Below are positions 1-8,308 of a stretch of DNA of 64,000 bases, piece after piece. The translations under genes and the position numbers were made by a program. The first letter of the stretch is position 1. Each line of letters begins with the position of its first letter. The notes under the pieces were generated by a model. The model searched no databases and was not told where the DNA came from. It was given only the letters and a program-made list of their open reading frames with translations. Location of the stretch: positions 33,783-97,782 of the forward strand of contig JADGHL010000006.1 in assembly GCA_019686135.1 (NCBI GenBank). Reading direction: 5' to 3'. The stretch comes from Myxococcaceae bacterium. GTDB taxonomy: Bacteria > Myxococcota > Myxococcia > Myxococcales > Myxococcaceae.

Positions 1-2
1 CG

Positions 3-434
3 AAGGCCGGTGTGACGATCGACCTCAACGTCCGCGGCATCTGCTGCCTCCGGCCCCGGGTGCCCGGGCTGTCGGACCGCATCCGCGTCGTCTCGAACCT
101 CGGGAGGTTCCTCGAGCACGCGCGCGCCTATCTCTTCGAACGGCCCGGTGAGGAGCGCATGTACATCGGCTCGGCGGATCTGATGCCGCGCAACCTCGAC
201 GCCCGCGTGGAGCTGCTCGCGCCGGTGGAGGACCCGGGCGTGCGCGCGGAGATCAAGGACGTGCTCGAGCGCTGCTTCGCCGACAACACGGGCTCCTGGG
301 AGCTGTGCCCCGACGGGTCGTGGGTCCGCCGGGTCCCGAAGGAGGGCGAGCCCCGCCGCAACGCGCAGACGGAGCTGATGGAGCGCGCGGCCGCGCGGTT
401 CGCCGAGCTCACCTCCGGCCGGCCGAAGGCCTGA
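3..434 (+). CDS. ppk1: Polyphosphate kinase 1, C-terminal fragment
   Basis: PPK1 polymerises the gamma-phosphate of ATP into inorganic polyphosphate. Only the last 143 codons are present because the gene enters from the left edge of the window. The visible part carries the C-terminal PPK catalytic-lobe motifs NVRGICCLRP near residue 6, GRFLEHARAY near residue 32, and YIGSADLMPRNLDARVE, all characteristic of PPK1. The reading frame is open from base 3, so the GTG at 12 is not the start. The tail after the family core is short and charged. The next gene follows after 54 bases with its own promoter-like box, so co-transcription is not required. Confidence 0.9.
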   Translation, partial: KAGVTIDLNVRGICCLRPRVPGLSDRIRVVSNLGRFLEHARAYLFERPGEERMYIGSADLMPRNLDARVELLAPVEDPGVRAEIKDVLERCFADNTGSWELCPDGSWVRRVPKEGEPRRNAQTELMERAAARFAELTSGRPKA

Positions 435-472
435 CGGGCACGGTCACGGTGGGTCCGGCACGCCGGGTCCGC

Positions 473-478
473 TATCCT
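473..478 (+). promoter_or_regulatory. Putative -10 box TATCCT for the transporter gene
   Basis: TATCCT ends 10 bases before the ATG at 489. It fits the bacterial -10 consensus TAnnnT, and transcription would then begin only a few bases before the start codon. No good -35 hexamer is visible. Similar boxes precede several other genes in the window, which raises confidence a little. Confidence 0.35.
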
Positions 479-488
479 CGCGCGTTCC

Positions 489-2231
489 ATGTCCGCGCCC
501 ACGACCGAGCCCACCGAAGCCGCCGAACCGTTCTTCCAGCAGCTGCGCTCCTTCGGCGCGGTCTACTGGATCGCCAACTGGATGGAGCTGGTGGAGCGCT
601 TCGCCTACTACGGCGTCCGCGTCGTCCTCCCGGTGTTCATGGTGGCGGCGATCGAATCCGGCGGCCCCCAGTTCACGCACGTGCAGAAGGGCACCGTGTA
701 CGCCATCTGGGCGCTGGTGCAGAGCTTCGTGCCCATCTTCACGGGCGGCTTCGCCGACCGCTACGGCTTCAAGATCAACATCGCGCTGAGCACGATCCTC
801 AAGATCGCCGGCTACCTCTTGATGGGCTACTGCATCGCGCTGGCGGAGCTGTTCGCGGGGACCCCGCTGGCCGAAGCGCGCGCCGCCCACGCCGACTGGA
901 CGTACGAAATTTTCTTCGCCGGGGCGATGCTGCTGGCCACCGGCACGGCGATCTTCAAGCCCGGCGTGCAGGGGCTCATCGCCCACCAGATGCCGAAGCG
1001 CAACGCATCGATGGGCTGGGGGATCTTCTACCAGATGGTCAACATCGGCGGCTTCATCGGGCCGCTGCTCGCCGGCTACCTCCGGATCCTCGAGTGGAAG
1101 TACGTGTTCCTCGCCTGAGCCGGCGGTATCGCCCTCAACTTCGTGCCGCTGTTCTTCTTCCGGGAACCGGAACACCACGGCGAGGTCAACCGCGCCAGCC
1201 CGTGGGAGCTGCTTCAGCAGGCGGTCCGCGGCCTCCTCGAGCCGCGGCTGTTCTTCTTCACCGTCGCCTTCGCCGGCTTCTGGCTGATGTTCTACCAGCT
1301 GTTCGACATCCTCCCGAACTTCATCGACGACTGGGTGGACTCGCGCGCACCCGCGGCGTTCCTCGCCGGGCTGCTGGGCGCGCAGGCCGTTCCCACCATC
1401 AACGGCGGGAACCTCACCCAGGAGTGGATCATCAACTTCAACGCGCGGCTCATCAGCCTGTTCGCGTTCACGGTGGGCTACGTCACCGGGAAGATCCGCT
1501 CGCTCACGGCGATCGTCGTGGGCATCGCCCTCTCCGCGGTGGCCATCTACGCGCTGGGGATGAGCATGAGCGGCTGGTGGATCCTCGGCGCCATCGGCCT
1601 CTTCTCCATCGGCGAGATGACCGCCAGCCCCACCAAAATGCGCTACCTCGCGTCGATCGCCCCTCCCGGCAAGGAGGGCCTGTACATGGGCTACGTGAAC
1701 ATGACCGTGGGGATCGGCTGGTCGATCGGATCGATCGTCGCGGGCGAGTGGTACCAGCGGCACGGCGACAAGGTGGAGCTGGCGAAGCGCTACCTCGTGG
1801 AGAAGGCCGGCGTCCCGAAGGGAACCGTGGGCGCGCTGCAGAAGACGGAGGTGCTCCCCTTCTTCGAGAAGCACCTGGGCGTCGACGCGTGGGGCGCCCG
1901 GCAGCTTCTGTGGGACCACTTCGACCCGGCGGGGATGTGGCTGATGTTCACCGCCATCGGCGTCGCCGCGGGCATCGCCATTCTCGGCTACGACCGGCTC
2001 TGCCGCGCCGCGGACGCCCGGCCGGACCACAGCTTCAACCTCCGCGGACACCTCTGGGTGCGCGCGCTGCTCGTGCCGATCGTCGGCGCGTTGCTTGTGG
2101 GCTGCTGGTTCCGGCCCTCGCTCGCGCTGGGGATCCAGGCGGGGATGTTCGCGCTGTTGCTCGTGGCCTCCTTCTTCCCCGAACGCCGCCCGGGCCCCGC
2201 GGGCGACGCGCCCCCCGAGCTGGCCGCCTGA
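489..2231 (+). pseudogene. POT/MFS-type transporter interrupted by an in-frame TGA
   Basis: The two open frames 489-1118 and 1143-2231 are in the same phase and together encode about 580 residues of a major-facilitator protein resembling the proton-coupled oligopeptide (POT) family. The N-terminal half has the POT-like MELVERFAYYGVR segment, a GGFADRYGFK loop between helices 2 and 3, and GTAIFKPGVQG. The C-terminal half continues with further hydrophobic helices. They are separated only by a TGA at 1116-1118 (codon 210), between YVFLA and AGGIALNF, in the middle of a membrane helix. A Cys or Trp codon differs from TGA by one base. It may therefore be a nonsense mutation or a base-call error; selenocysteine is unlikely in this position. 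If the TGA is real, the product is a truncated protein of 209 residues. Confidence 0.8.
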
Positions 2232-2265
2232 CGTGCGGACGTCCCGCGCACAGAGCCCCGGCTGG

Positions 2266-2271
2266 TAGGCT
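2266..2271 (+). promoter_or_regulatory. Putative -10 box TAGGCT for xdhC
   Basis: TAGGCT lies 11 bases before the ATG at 2283 and 5 bases before the alternative GTG at 2277. If it is the -10 element, transcription would start near 2278, which favours the ATG. No -35 consensus is seen. Confidence 0.35.
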
Positions 2272-2276
2272 GGCGC

Positions 2277-3056
2277 GTGCGCATGGACCTCTACGCAGTG
2301 CTGGCGCGGCTCACCGACGAGGGCCGGGCGTTCGTGCTGGCCACGGTGATCGAATCCGCCGGGAGCACCCCGCAGAAGCCGGGCACCAAGATGATCGTGC
2401 TCGAGGACGGCGCCATCTTCGGCACCGTCGGCGGTGGGGCGATCGAGAAGCAGGTCATCGACGCGGCGCGCGCGCTGTTCGATGCGCCCGAGACCTCGCG
2501 CGTTCTGGAGACACACCTCACGCACGAGCTGGGCATGTGCTGCGGCGGGAGGATGAAGTTCTTCCTCGAGAAGCACGCCGCCGCCGCCCGGCTCCATGTC
2601 TTCGGCGCGGGGCACGTGGGCCGGGAGCTCGCGGTGCTCGCGCACCACGTGGGCTTCCGGGTCACCGTCTACGACGAACGCCCCGAGTGGGCATCCCGCG
2701 AACGCTTCCCGGAGGGGATCCGCGTGGAGCAGACGGATCCGGTCCGCGCCGCCGCCTCGCTCGAAGGCGGTCCGCTGACGTTCTTCTGCGTGTCCACGCA
2801 CGACCACCCGCTCGACCAGGCGGTGCTCGAGGCGCTGTTGCGCAAGCCGGCGGCGTACCACGGCGTCATCGGCAGCGTGCGCAAGGCGGAGCGGTTCAAG
2901 CTCCGGCTCCGCGCGGCCGGCTTCTCCGAGGAGGAGATTTCCCGCATCCGCAGCCCGATGGGCCTGCCCATCCGCGCGCTCACGCCGGCGGAGATCGCAG
3001 TGTCCATTGTCGCGGAGTTGATCCAGCTCCGGCGGAAGGACGATCGCCGCAAGTAG
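2277..3056 (+). CDS. xdhC: XdhC/CoxI-family molybdoenzyme maturation protein
   Basis: XdhC proteins bind molybdenum cofactor and help insert the sulfurated cofactor into xanthine dehydrogenase-type enzymes. The 259-residue product has the N-terminal XdhC domain, with TVIESAGSTPQKPG near residue 20 and the conserved GMCCGG near residue 85, followed by a Rossmann-type C-terminal domain starting at HVFGAGHVGREL near residue 105. Both parts have family-typical length and order. The start may be GTG 2277 or ATG 2283; the upstream -10-like box favours 2283. No molybdenum hydroxylase subunit (xdhA, xdhB, coxL) lies nearby, so its client must be encoded elsewhere. Confidence 0.85.
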   Translation: MRMDLYAVLARLTDEGRAFVLATVIESAGSTPQKPGTKMIVLEDGAIFGTVGGGAIEKQVIDAARALFDAPETSRVLETHLTHELGMCCGGRMKFFLEKHAAAARLHVFGAGHVGRELAVLAHHVGFRVTVYDERPEWASRERFPEGIRVEQTDPVRAAASLEGGPLTFFCVSTHDHPLDQAVLEALLRKPAAYHGVIGSVRKAERFKLRLRAAGFSEEEISRIRSPMGLPIRALTPAEIAVSIVAELIQLRRKDDRRK

Positions 3057-3068
3057 ACCGGGATCGGC

Positions 3069-3074
3069 TACGCT
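3069..3074 (+). promoter_or_regulatory. Putative -10 box TACGCT for the first Cys-rich lipoprotein
   Basis: TACGCT ends 8 bases before the ATG at 3083, so initiation 6-7 bases downstream would give an almost leaderless mRNA. There is no Shine-Dalgarno sequence between the box and the ATG, which agrees with that reading. Confidence 0.38.
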
Positions 3075-3082
3075 TTCGCGCC

Positions 3083-4357
3083 ATGTCCCCGCTCCGCCTG
3101 ACCGCCGCGGCACTTCTCCTGTTCTGCGCGTTTGCCTGCGGACCGCAGAATGGCGACGCCGACGCGGGCATACCGGACGATGCCGGCCTTCCGTCCGACG
3201 ACGCCGGCGCTGAGCCGGATGCGGGCCGAAAGGATGCCGGGACACCGGACGCCGGCCCCGTCGACGCGGGCGTGACCGCCTTCCCGGTGGAGCAGTGGTG
3301 CGACCACCTTGCCCGCGCGCGGTGCTTCCAGAAGCAGCGCTGCCTCTCGCTCGCCGACGAACAGCTCGCGGATTGCCTCCAGCGCGAGAAGAGCGCCTGC
3401 CCTCAGGAAGCGTACACGCTGGGCGTCCACCAGATGCGTCTGCAGTACCTCCCGCAGCAGGCGGCGGACTGCATCAACGCATACGCGGAGGGCAGCTGCA
3501 TCGAGCCGCCAGCGGCCTGCGAACCGGTGTTCCAGGGCTTCGTCGACGCGGACGGTGGCTGCCTTTTGGCCGAAGAGTGCCGGCTGGGCACCTACTGCCT
3601 CACGTCCGAATCGAAGTGCCCCTTCACCTGCTACGCGTACCGGGCGCCCGGCGAGCCCTGCAACTTCTGGGATCAGCAGTGCGATCCGAACGAGAGCACC
3701 TGCACCTTCCTCGACGGCGGGTACACCTGCGTGGCGCGCAAGAACGAGGGCGAACCCTGCGTCTTCTGGAGCGACTGCCGCGCGGACCTGGGCTGCATCA
3801 ACGGCGCGTGCATCAAGCAGCGCGCCGGCCTGGGGGAGACCTGCCAGGAGTCGTCCGGCTACCCCGTGTGCGAAGCGGACCTGTTCTGCCGCCAGGAGCC
3901 GGTGCCGCAGGGCCAGACGCCAGACGCGGGCATGTGCATGAAGCGCGCGGCGCTGGGCGGAGTCTGCTCCGGCTACGGCACCTGCCTGCCCGGGCTACGC
4001 TGCTCCAGCAACTACGCCACCGGCACCTGCATCCCGCTAGGCAAAGAAGGGGACATCTGCAGCAACTACGACGACTGCAAGGCGGAGCTGTACTGCGACC
4101 CCGCCACCTCCCGCTGCAAGCCGCTGCCGCGCGACGGCGGAGACTGCAGCTCCCAGGGCAGCTTCTACGAGTGCGCGCCGGGCTACTACTGCGAGTCGAC
4201 CAACGACGTGTGCACGCCGCTCGCGGACCTGGGGGAGCCCTGCACATACGATGGGGTCTGCCGGTCGGGTTCGTGCGAGTATGGCCCCGTGCCGGACGCA
4301 GGCTATGGCTACCGCTGCGTCCCCAGCTGCCTCGAGCAGCTCGATGGAGGTTTCTAG
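3083..4357 (+). CDS. Cysteine-rich lipoprotein (Dickkopf-like repeats), copy 1
   Basis: The 424-residue product begins with a signal peptide whose hydrophobic core ends at FACGPQNGD, a plausible lipidation site. An Asp/Ala/Gly/Pro linker of about 45 residues follows, then a long Cys-rich region. From about residue 190 the sequence repeats modules of 30-45 residues that open with GEPC or a similar turn and contain spaced pairs of cysteines. Such modules in myxobacteria are usually annotated as Dickkopf N-terminal Cys-rich domain proteins; the function is unknown. It is probably an outer-membrane or surface lipoprotein held by many disulfides. The much longer upstream open frame (from 305) is a GC-bias artefact, since it overlaps the transporter and xdhC. 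A paralogue follows after 24 bases. Confidence 0.82.
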   Translation: MSPLRLTAAALLLFCAFACGPQNGDADAGIPDDAGLPSDDAGAEPDAGRKDAGTPDAGPVDAGVTAFPVEQWCDHLARARCFQKQRCLSLADEQLADCLQREKSACPQEAYTLGVHQMRLQYLPQQAADCINAYAEGSCIEPPAACEPVFQGFVDADGGCLLAEECRLGTYCLTSESKCPFTCYAYRAPGEPCNFWDQQCDPNESTCTFLDGGYTCVARKNEGEPCVFWSDCRADLGCINGACIKQRAGLGETCQESSGYPVCEADLFCRQEPVPQGQTPDAGMCMKRAALGGVCSGYGTCLPGLRCSSNYATGTCIPLGKEGDICSNYDDCKAELYCDPATSRCKPLPRDGGDCSSQGSFYECAPGYYCESTNDVCTPLADLGEPCTYDGVCRSGSCEYGPVPDAGYGYRCVPSCLEQLDGGF

Positions 4358-4381
4358 TTCCTTTGGGACGGCGCCTGCCGG

Positions 4382-5773
4382 ATGGCGCCGGAATCGATGC
4401 GCCGCAGCACCTCGTTCGCCATCGGATTCGCCGCGGGGCTCGCGCTCTTCTGGGCGTGCGGCCCCACCTCTCCGGGTCAGAAGGATGGCGGCCCCCACAA
4501 CCCCGGAGACGGACAGGACGCAGGCACCTGGACCGACGGAGGCAATCAGCCGGGCATCCCGCTGGAGAGCGCCTGCGGGACAATCAACGCCGCCCGATGC
4601 GGGTTCCTCATCCGCTGCGGGCTGCTCCCCGACACCGACGACGCGCGCCGTCGGTGCGAGGAGTACTACTCCGCCATCGACTGCGGCCCGGCGCGCTGGC
4701 CCTCGCGCGTGAAGCAGGGAACGCTCCGCTACGACGCCGCCCGCGCGCAGGACTGCGTGGACGGATGGACTGCGCGAGATTGCGCGGACTACCTCGGCGC
4801 GCCGCCCGCCTGCGCGGAGGTGACACACCCGGCCGCGCCGCTGGAGGCCGCGTGCTACGGCGGCCTGCGCGCCGAGTGCACGCAGGGCGTCTGCGCGGGA
4901 GCGACCTGTCCGCGCCATTGCCGCCTCGCCGCTCCGGTGGGCCAGGTGTGCGAACTCGACTCGGACTGTGAGCCCGGCCTGTACTGCCAGCGCAACAGCG
5001 CGGGCAGCGCCGCTGGCGTGTGCGCGGAGTTCAGCGGCGACAAAGAACCGTGCAGCGCGGGGCGTCCGTGCGCGGCTGGGTACTACTGCGGCGAGCTCGC
5101 CGTCTGCCATCCGTTGCGCGGTGTGGGCCAACCCTGCGCCCCGGGCACCTGCGAGCCCTCCGCCTTCTGCAGCTGGACCGCCGACGGCGGCTCCATCTGC
5201 CTCTCCCGCCTCGGCGAAGGCGAACCGTGCACGGACGACGGACAGTGCCGCGCGGATCTGATCTGCCGCACCGAGGACGGCACCTGCGCGCCGAAGGGGC
5301 CGGTGCCCGAAGGCGCGAAGTGCTCGCGCCGGCAGACTTGCGCGGCCGGCCTGGCCTGCGTCGGCACCCAGACGGATCCGTTCGCGCCGCCGGTGCTTGG
5401 CACCTGCGCCCCGCCCAGGACGGCGGGCGAAGCGTGCACCTCCACGTGGGACTGCGCGCCGCCGCTTTCGTGCGCGGACCACGGAGACGGCGGCGTGTGC
5501 GGTCCGCGGCAACCGGACGGCGCGAAGTGCACGACGGACCTCGACTGCCAGGCCTTCTCGCGGTGCATCAACGCGAGCTGCACGCCGCTCCCCTCGAAGG
5601 GCGAACCCTGCCCCGGCGGCGTCTGCCTGTGGGGGAGCTGCGGCGTGGTCGATGCGGGCAGCCCGCCCGTCTGCCGCCCCATGGCGGCCGGCAACCAGCC
5701 GTGCACGCGCGACACCGAGTGCGCCTCGTTGCGCTGCGTCTTCGGCACCTGCCTCGTGGCCTGCACGCCTTGA
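4382..5773 (+). CDS. Cysteine-rich lipoprotein (Dickkopf-like repeats), copy 2
   Basis: This 463-residue paralogue has the same plan as its neighbour: a signal peptide ending in FWACGP, a Gly/Asp-rich linker, then Cys-rich modules such as GEPCTDDGQCRADLICR and GEPCPGGVCLWGSCGVV. ATG 4397 (MRRSTS) would give a more normal signal-peptide n-region than ATG 4382, and neither has a clear Shine-Dalgarno sequence. The two genes are 24 bases apart on one strand, so they are probably co-transcribed and arose by tandem duplication. No enzyme domain is visible. A surface or adhesive role is possible but unproven. Confidence 0.82.
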   Translation: MAPESMRRSTSFAIGFAAGLALFWACGPTSPGQKDGGPHNPGDGQDAGTWTDGGNQPGIPLESACGTINAARCGFLIRCGLLPDTDDARRRCEEYYSAIDCGPARWPSRVKQGTLRYDAARAQDCVDGWTARDCADYLGAPPACAEVTHPAAPLEAACYGGLRAECTQGVCAGATCPRHCRLAAPVGQVCELDSDCEPGLYCQRNSAGSAAGVCAEFSGDKEPCSAGRPCAAGYYCGELAVCHPLRGVGQPCAPGTCEPSAFCSWTADGGSICLSRLGEGEPCTDDGQCRADLICRTEDGTCAPKGPVPEGAKCSRRQTCAAGLACVGTQTDPFAPPVLGTCAPPRTAGEACTSTWDCAPPLSCADHGDGGVCGPRQPDGAKCTTDLDCQAFSRCINASCTPLPSKGEPCPGGVCLWGSCGVVDAGSPPVCRPMAAGNQPCTRDTECASLRCVFGTCLVACTP

Positions 5774-5879
5774 GGCGGCCACGCAGGCGCCCGGTCGCCC
5801 CGTCGCCTTCCGGCCATCCTGCGGGTGGGCGTCCCCGTCCGCCGATGGACAGCTTCAGGGCAGACGGAGGTGGCATCGA

Positions 5880-6221
5880 ATGCTCGGGCGATTTGGAAAT
5901 GTCCTGGCCGGCATCTGGCTGATCATCGCGCCGTACATCCTCAGCTACGTGGACGCGACGGCGCGGACCATCGACGTGTGGACGGGGCTGGCGGTGATTG
6001 CGATCGCGTTGATCGCCGCGTCCACCGGCGAGCGTGCCATCCAGTACATCAACGGCGCGCTCGGCGTGTGGCTGCTGACGTCACCGTTCTTGTTCGGCTA
6101 CCACGGCAGCGTCGCCACGGCGAACAACGTCGTGGTCGGGCTGGTGGTCATCGTCTTCTCCCTCATCCCCCCCTGGGGCGAGGCGCCGCGCTTTCTGCGC
6201 CGGAGGACGGCGGAGCCGTAG
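5880..6221 (+). CDS. SPW-repeat-like small membrane protein
   Basis: The 113-residue product is almost entirely hydrophobic, with four likely membrane helices (about residues 8-25, 31-50, 55-75 and 82-100). GVWLLTSPFLFGY near residue 63 and IIAPYILSY near residue 16 resemble the paired S-P-W repeat of SPW-family proteins, whose function is not known. The ATG at 5880 has a GGAGG nine bases upstream (5865-5870 region), which fixes this start against the longer open frame from 5397. It ends three bases before the convergent stop of the dipeptidase gene. Confidence 0.72.
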   Translation: MLGRFGNVLAGIWLIIAPYILSYVDATARTIDVWTGLAVIAIALIAASTGERAIQYINGALGVWLLTSPFLFGYHGSVATANNVVVGLVVIVFSLIPPWGEAPRFLRRRTAEP

Positions 6222-6224
6222 CGC

Positions 6225-6887
6225 TCAAGGCAAGAGCGGCGCATCGAGGATCGGATAGCGCGTGGCGCCGGGGACGTCGTAGTGCCACCACTCCATCCGG
6301 TTCTTCCGGAACCCCGCGGCCTCCATCGCCTCCCGGAGGATCTCGCGGTGGGCGATGGCCGCCTTCGACGCCTTCGCGTAGCCGTGGTGGGCCGCGGGGC
6401 TGAAGGTGTCGAACGGCGTGGGCATCTCGACCGCGCGGCCGTTCTCGTCTGCGAGCGTCAGATCCACCGCGGTGCCGCGGTTGTGGTTGGAACCTTTGCG
6501 CGGGTCGGCCACGTAGCCGGGCCGGGGGAGGATCTTCCACATCTCCCACTGCACCGACCGCGGGCGATAGCAGTCGTAGACCAGGAGCCGGTAGCCCTTC
6601 GCGCGCAGCGCCTTCGCCGCGCGCTCGAGGCGATCGAGGGTGTCCCGGTGCAGCCAACACACGCTGCCCTTCGGGTAAACCGCGCGGTGGAGGAAGTTGT
6701 CGTCCGCCGCGTAGCGGAGGTCCTCGATCAAATCCGGGATCCGCAGGGAGGCGCGCTGCAGGACATCGGGCCGCGCAGGCGGCGTGCCTGCGTCGCGTGC
6801 CGCCGCCAGCGGCGCACAGGTAGCGGTAACCAGCAGAGTGACGGCGCGCGCGATGCGGCGGGGCTCGTTCGGCATCGTCCACATCAT
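6225..6887 (-). CDS. D-alanyl-D-alanine dipeptidase, VanX/DdpX type (M15D)
   Basis: The family hydrolyses D-Ala-D-Ala dipeptide with a zinc ion. The 220-residue product has a hydrophobic N-terminal segment (RAVTLLVTATCAPLAAA) that looks like a signal peptide, so it probably works in the periplasm on murein fragments and is not a cytoplasmic VanX resistance enzyme. Zinc and catalytic motifs are intact: SNHNRGTAVD (SxHxxGxAxD) and EWWHYD, plus YDCYRPRSVQ. Start choices are ATG 6887, 6884 or 6875; 6875 gives the more typical signal peptide. No vanHA genes are present, which argues against vancomycin resistance. It lies 32 bases downstream of queC on the same strand. Confidence 0.85.
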   Translation of the reverse strand: MMWTMPNEPRRIARAVTLLVTATCAPLAAARDAGTPPARPDVLQRASLRIPDLIEDLRYAADDNFLHRAVYPKGSVCWLHRDTLDRLERAAKALRAKGYRLLVYDCYRPRSVQWEMWKILPRPGYVADPRKGSNHNRGTAVDLTLADENGRAVEMPTPFDTFSPAAHHGYAKASKAAIAHREILREAMEAAGFRKNRMEWWHYDVPGATRYPILDAPLLP

Positions 6888-6919
6888 AGGGGCGGGTGGC
6901 CCGCGTCGCCGCCTTCGAG

Positions 6920-7615
6920 TCAGGTCGCGTCCGGCGTCGGATCCGGCACGCCCGCTTCGGCGAACCCGCGCTTGCGCAGCAGGCAGCTGTCGCAGTGGCC
7001 GCACGCGCGCCCCTGAGGATCCGGGTCGTAGCAAGAGTGCGTCAGCCCATAGTCCACGCCCAGCGCCACACCGGCGCGGATGATCTCCGCCTTGGTCATC
7101 CCGGACAGCGGCGCGTGCACGGTGAAGCGCGCGCCCTCCACCCCGGCCTTCGTCGCCAGGTTGGCCAGCCGTTCGAACTCGTGGATGAACTCCGGCCGGC
7201 AGTCGGGGTAGCCGCTGTAGTCCACGGCGTTGACTCCGATGAACAGGTCGGTGGCGCCCACGACCTCGGCGAGGCCCAGCGCGAGCGCCAGGAACACGGT
7301 GTTGCGCGCGGGGACGTAGGTGATGGGGATGCCGGAGGACATCGTCCGCTCGTCCCTGTCCTTCGGCACCGGCATCGGCGCCGTGAGCGCGGACCCGCCG
7401 ATCGCCCGGAGGTCGATCGTCACCACCCGCACATCCTGCACGCCCATCGACGCCGCGACCTTCTTCGCCCGCTCCAGCTCCACCGCGTGCCGCTGGCCGT
7501 AGGCGATGCACAGGCACACCGGGTCGAAGCCGCGGGCCTTCGCCATCGCCAGCACGGTCGTCGAATCCAGGCCTCCGGAGAGGAGGACCACTGCTTTCTT
7601 CGCGGGCGTCGTCAT
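6920..7615 (-). CDS. queC: 7-cyano-7-deazaguanine synthase
   Basis: QueC converts 7-carboxy-7-deazaguanine to preQ0 with ATP and ammonia, in the pathway to queuosine in tRNA. The 231-residue product has the PP-loop SGGLDS near residue 13 and a C-terminal zinc site [17 protein letters not shown], both diagnostic. Length is normal. The ATG overlaps the stop of the upstream lipoprotein gene as ATGA (7612-7615), so the two are translationally coupled. The other queuosine genes (queD, queE, queF) are not in the window. Confidence 0.93.
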   Translation of the reverse strand: MTTPAKKAVVLLSGGLDSTTVLAMAKARGFDPVCLCIAYGQRHAVELERAKKVAASMGVQDVRVVTIDLRAIGGSALTAPMPVPKDRDERTMSSGIPITYVPARNTVFLALALGLAEVVGATDLFIGVNAVDYSGYPDCRPEFIHEFERLANLATKAGVEGARFTVHAPLSGMTKAEIIRAGVALGVDYGLTHSCYDPDPQGRACGHCDSCLLRKRGFAEAGVPDPTPDAT

Positions 7616-8298
7616 TGGCGGCGCACTCCGTCGACGAAATAGGTGGCGGTGCACGCATCCAGCGGCGTGGTCCCGCCGTCCGGGGCGGTCTCGAAGGCGG
7701 GGCACTCCCCGTTTGGCCGGAGGATGTCGATCAAAAGCCCGCACGCGTGGATGGCGTCGAACCCTTCCGGCGTGAACGAGGGCGCCACGATGCCCGCGTC
7801 CGGATCGACGAGGAACGCTCCGGAGCCGAGCAGCGTCTCGATGTCCGGCGGACACCCAGTGCCCGGACCGCCGTCCAGCGCGGCGTAGTGGCGCGCCTGG
7901 CTCTCGCTGATCAACGCCACCTCGAGCGTCTCCTCCGCGGTGAACTCGGGCACGCAGTCATCCACCTCGAAGCGCCTGCCCGCTTCCACCGTGGAAGTGA
8001 GAACCTGCCCGGTCAACGACGCGTCCCGGCTCAGCCCGTTGATGGTGAAGTACGCCTTCTCCGACGACTCCCGTGACTGGGAGAACACGCCCTCGAAGTC
8101 GAAGCCCTGATCCTTCGGCAGCTCGCTGATCCGATCGCACGCCCGGGCCACGCCGCCGTCGAAGGAGAGTGGGCTCGCGTGGAAGCGGAACAACCCCATC
8201 GACTCGCCGGGGATCTCGCTGTCGCCGGTGCAGGACGTGGCCCAGGCGGTCAAAAGCCCGGCGCTGACGACGAAGAAGAGGAGCTCTTTGCGCAACAC
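7612..8298 (-). CDS. Putative lipoprotein of unknown function
   Basis: The 228-residue product begins with [15 protein letters not shown] and ends its signal region at WATSC, a plausible lipobox. No family is recognised. The mature part has few cysteines and an ordered, probably beta-rich pattern, and contains Asp/Gly linkers such as LDGGPGTGC and APDGGTT that are typical of myxobacterial lipoproteins in this window. The start is GTG 8298 or TTG 8295. It lies 10 bases downstream of the giant TPR gene and overlaps queC by four bases, so all three are likely one transcript. Confidence 0.65.
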   Translation of the reverse strand: MLRKELLFFVVSAGLLTAWATSCTGDSEIPGESMGLFRFHASPLSFDGGVARACDRISELPKDQGFDFEGVFSQSRESSEKAYFTINGLSRDASLTGQVLTSTVEAGRRFEVDDCVPEFTAEETLEVALISESQARHYAALDGGPGTGCPPDIETLLGSGAFLVDPDAGIVAPSFTPEGFDAIHACGLLIDILRPNGECPAFETAPDGGTTPLDACTATYFVDGVRRQ

Positions 8299-8308
8299 GC
8301 GGCGGACA

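Noticed and set aside
1116..1137. A UGA-anchored hairpin (TGAG, CC bulge, GGCG-GTAT-CGCC, CTCA) that might be a SECIS element for selenocysteine
   Set aside because: The loop is only a few bases from the UGA, unlike known bacterial SECIS spacing; the residue lies inside a transporter helix with no redox role; and no sel genes are in view.
6225..6887. VanX call as vancomycin resistance
   Set aside because: There is no vanH, vanA or vanRS nearby, and the protein appears exported, so a murein-recycling role is more likely.
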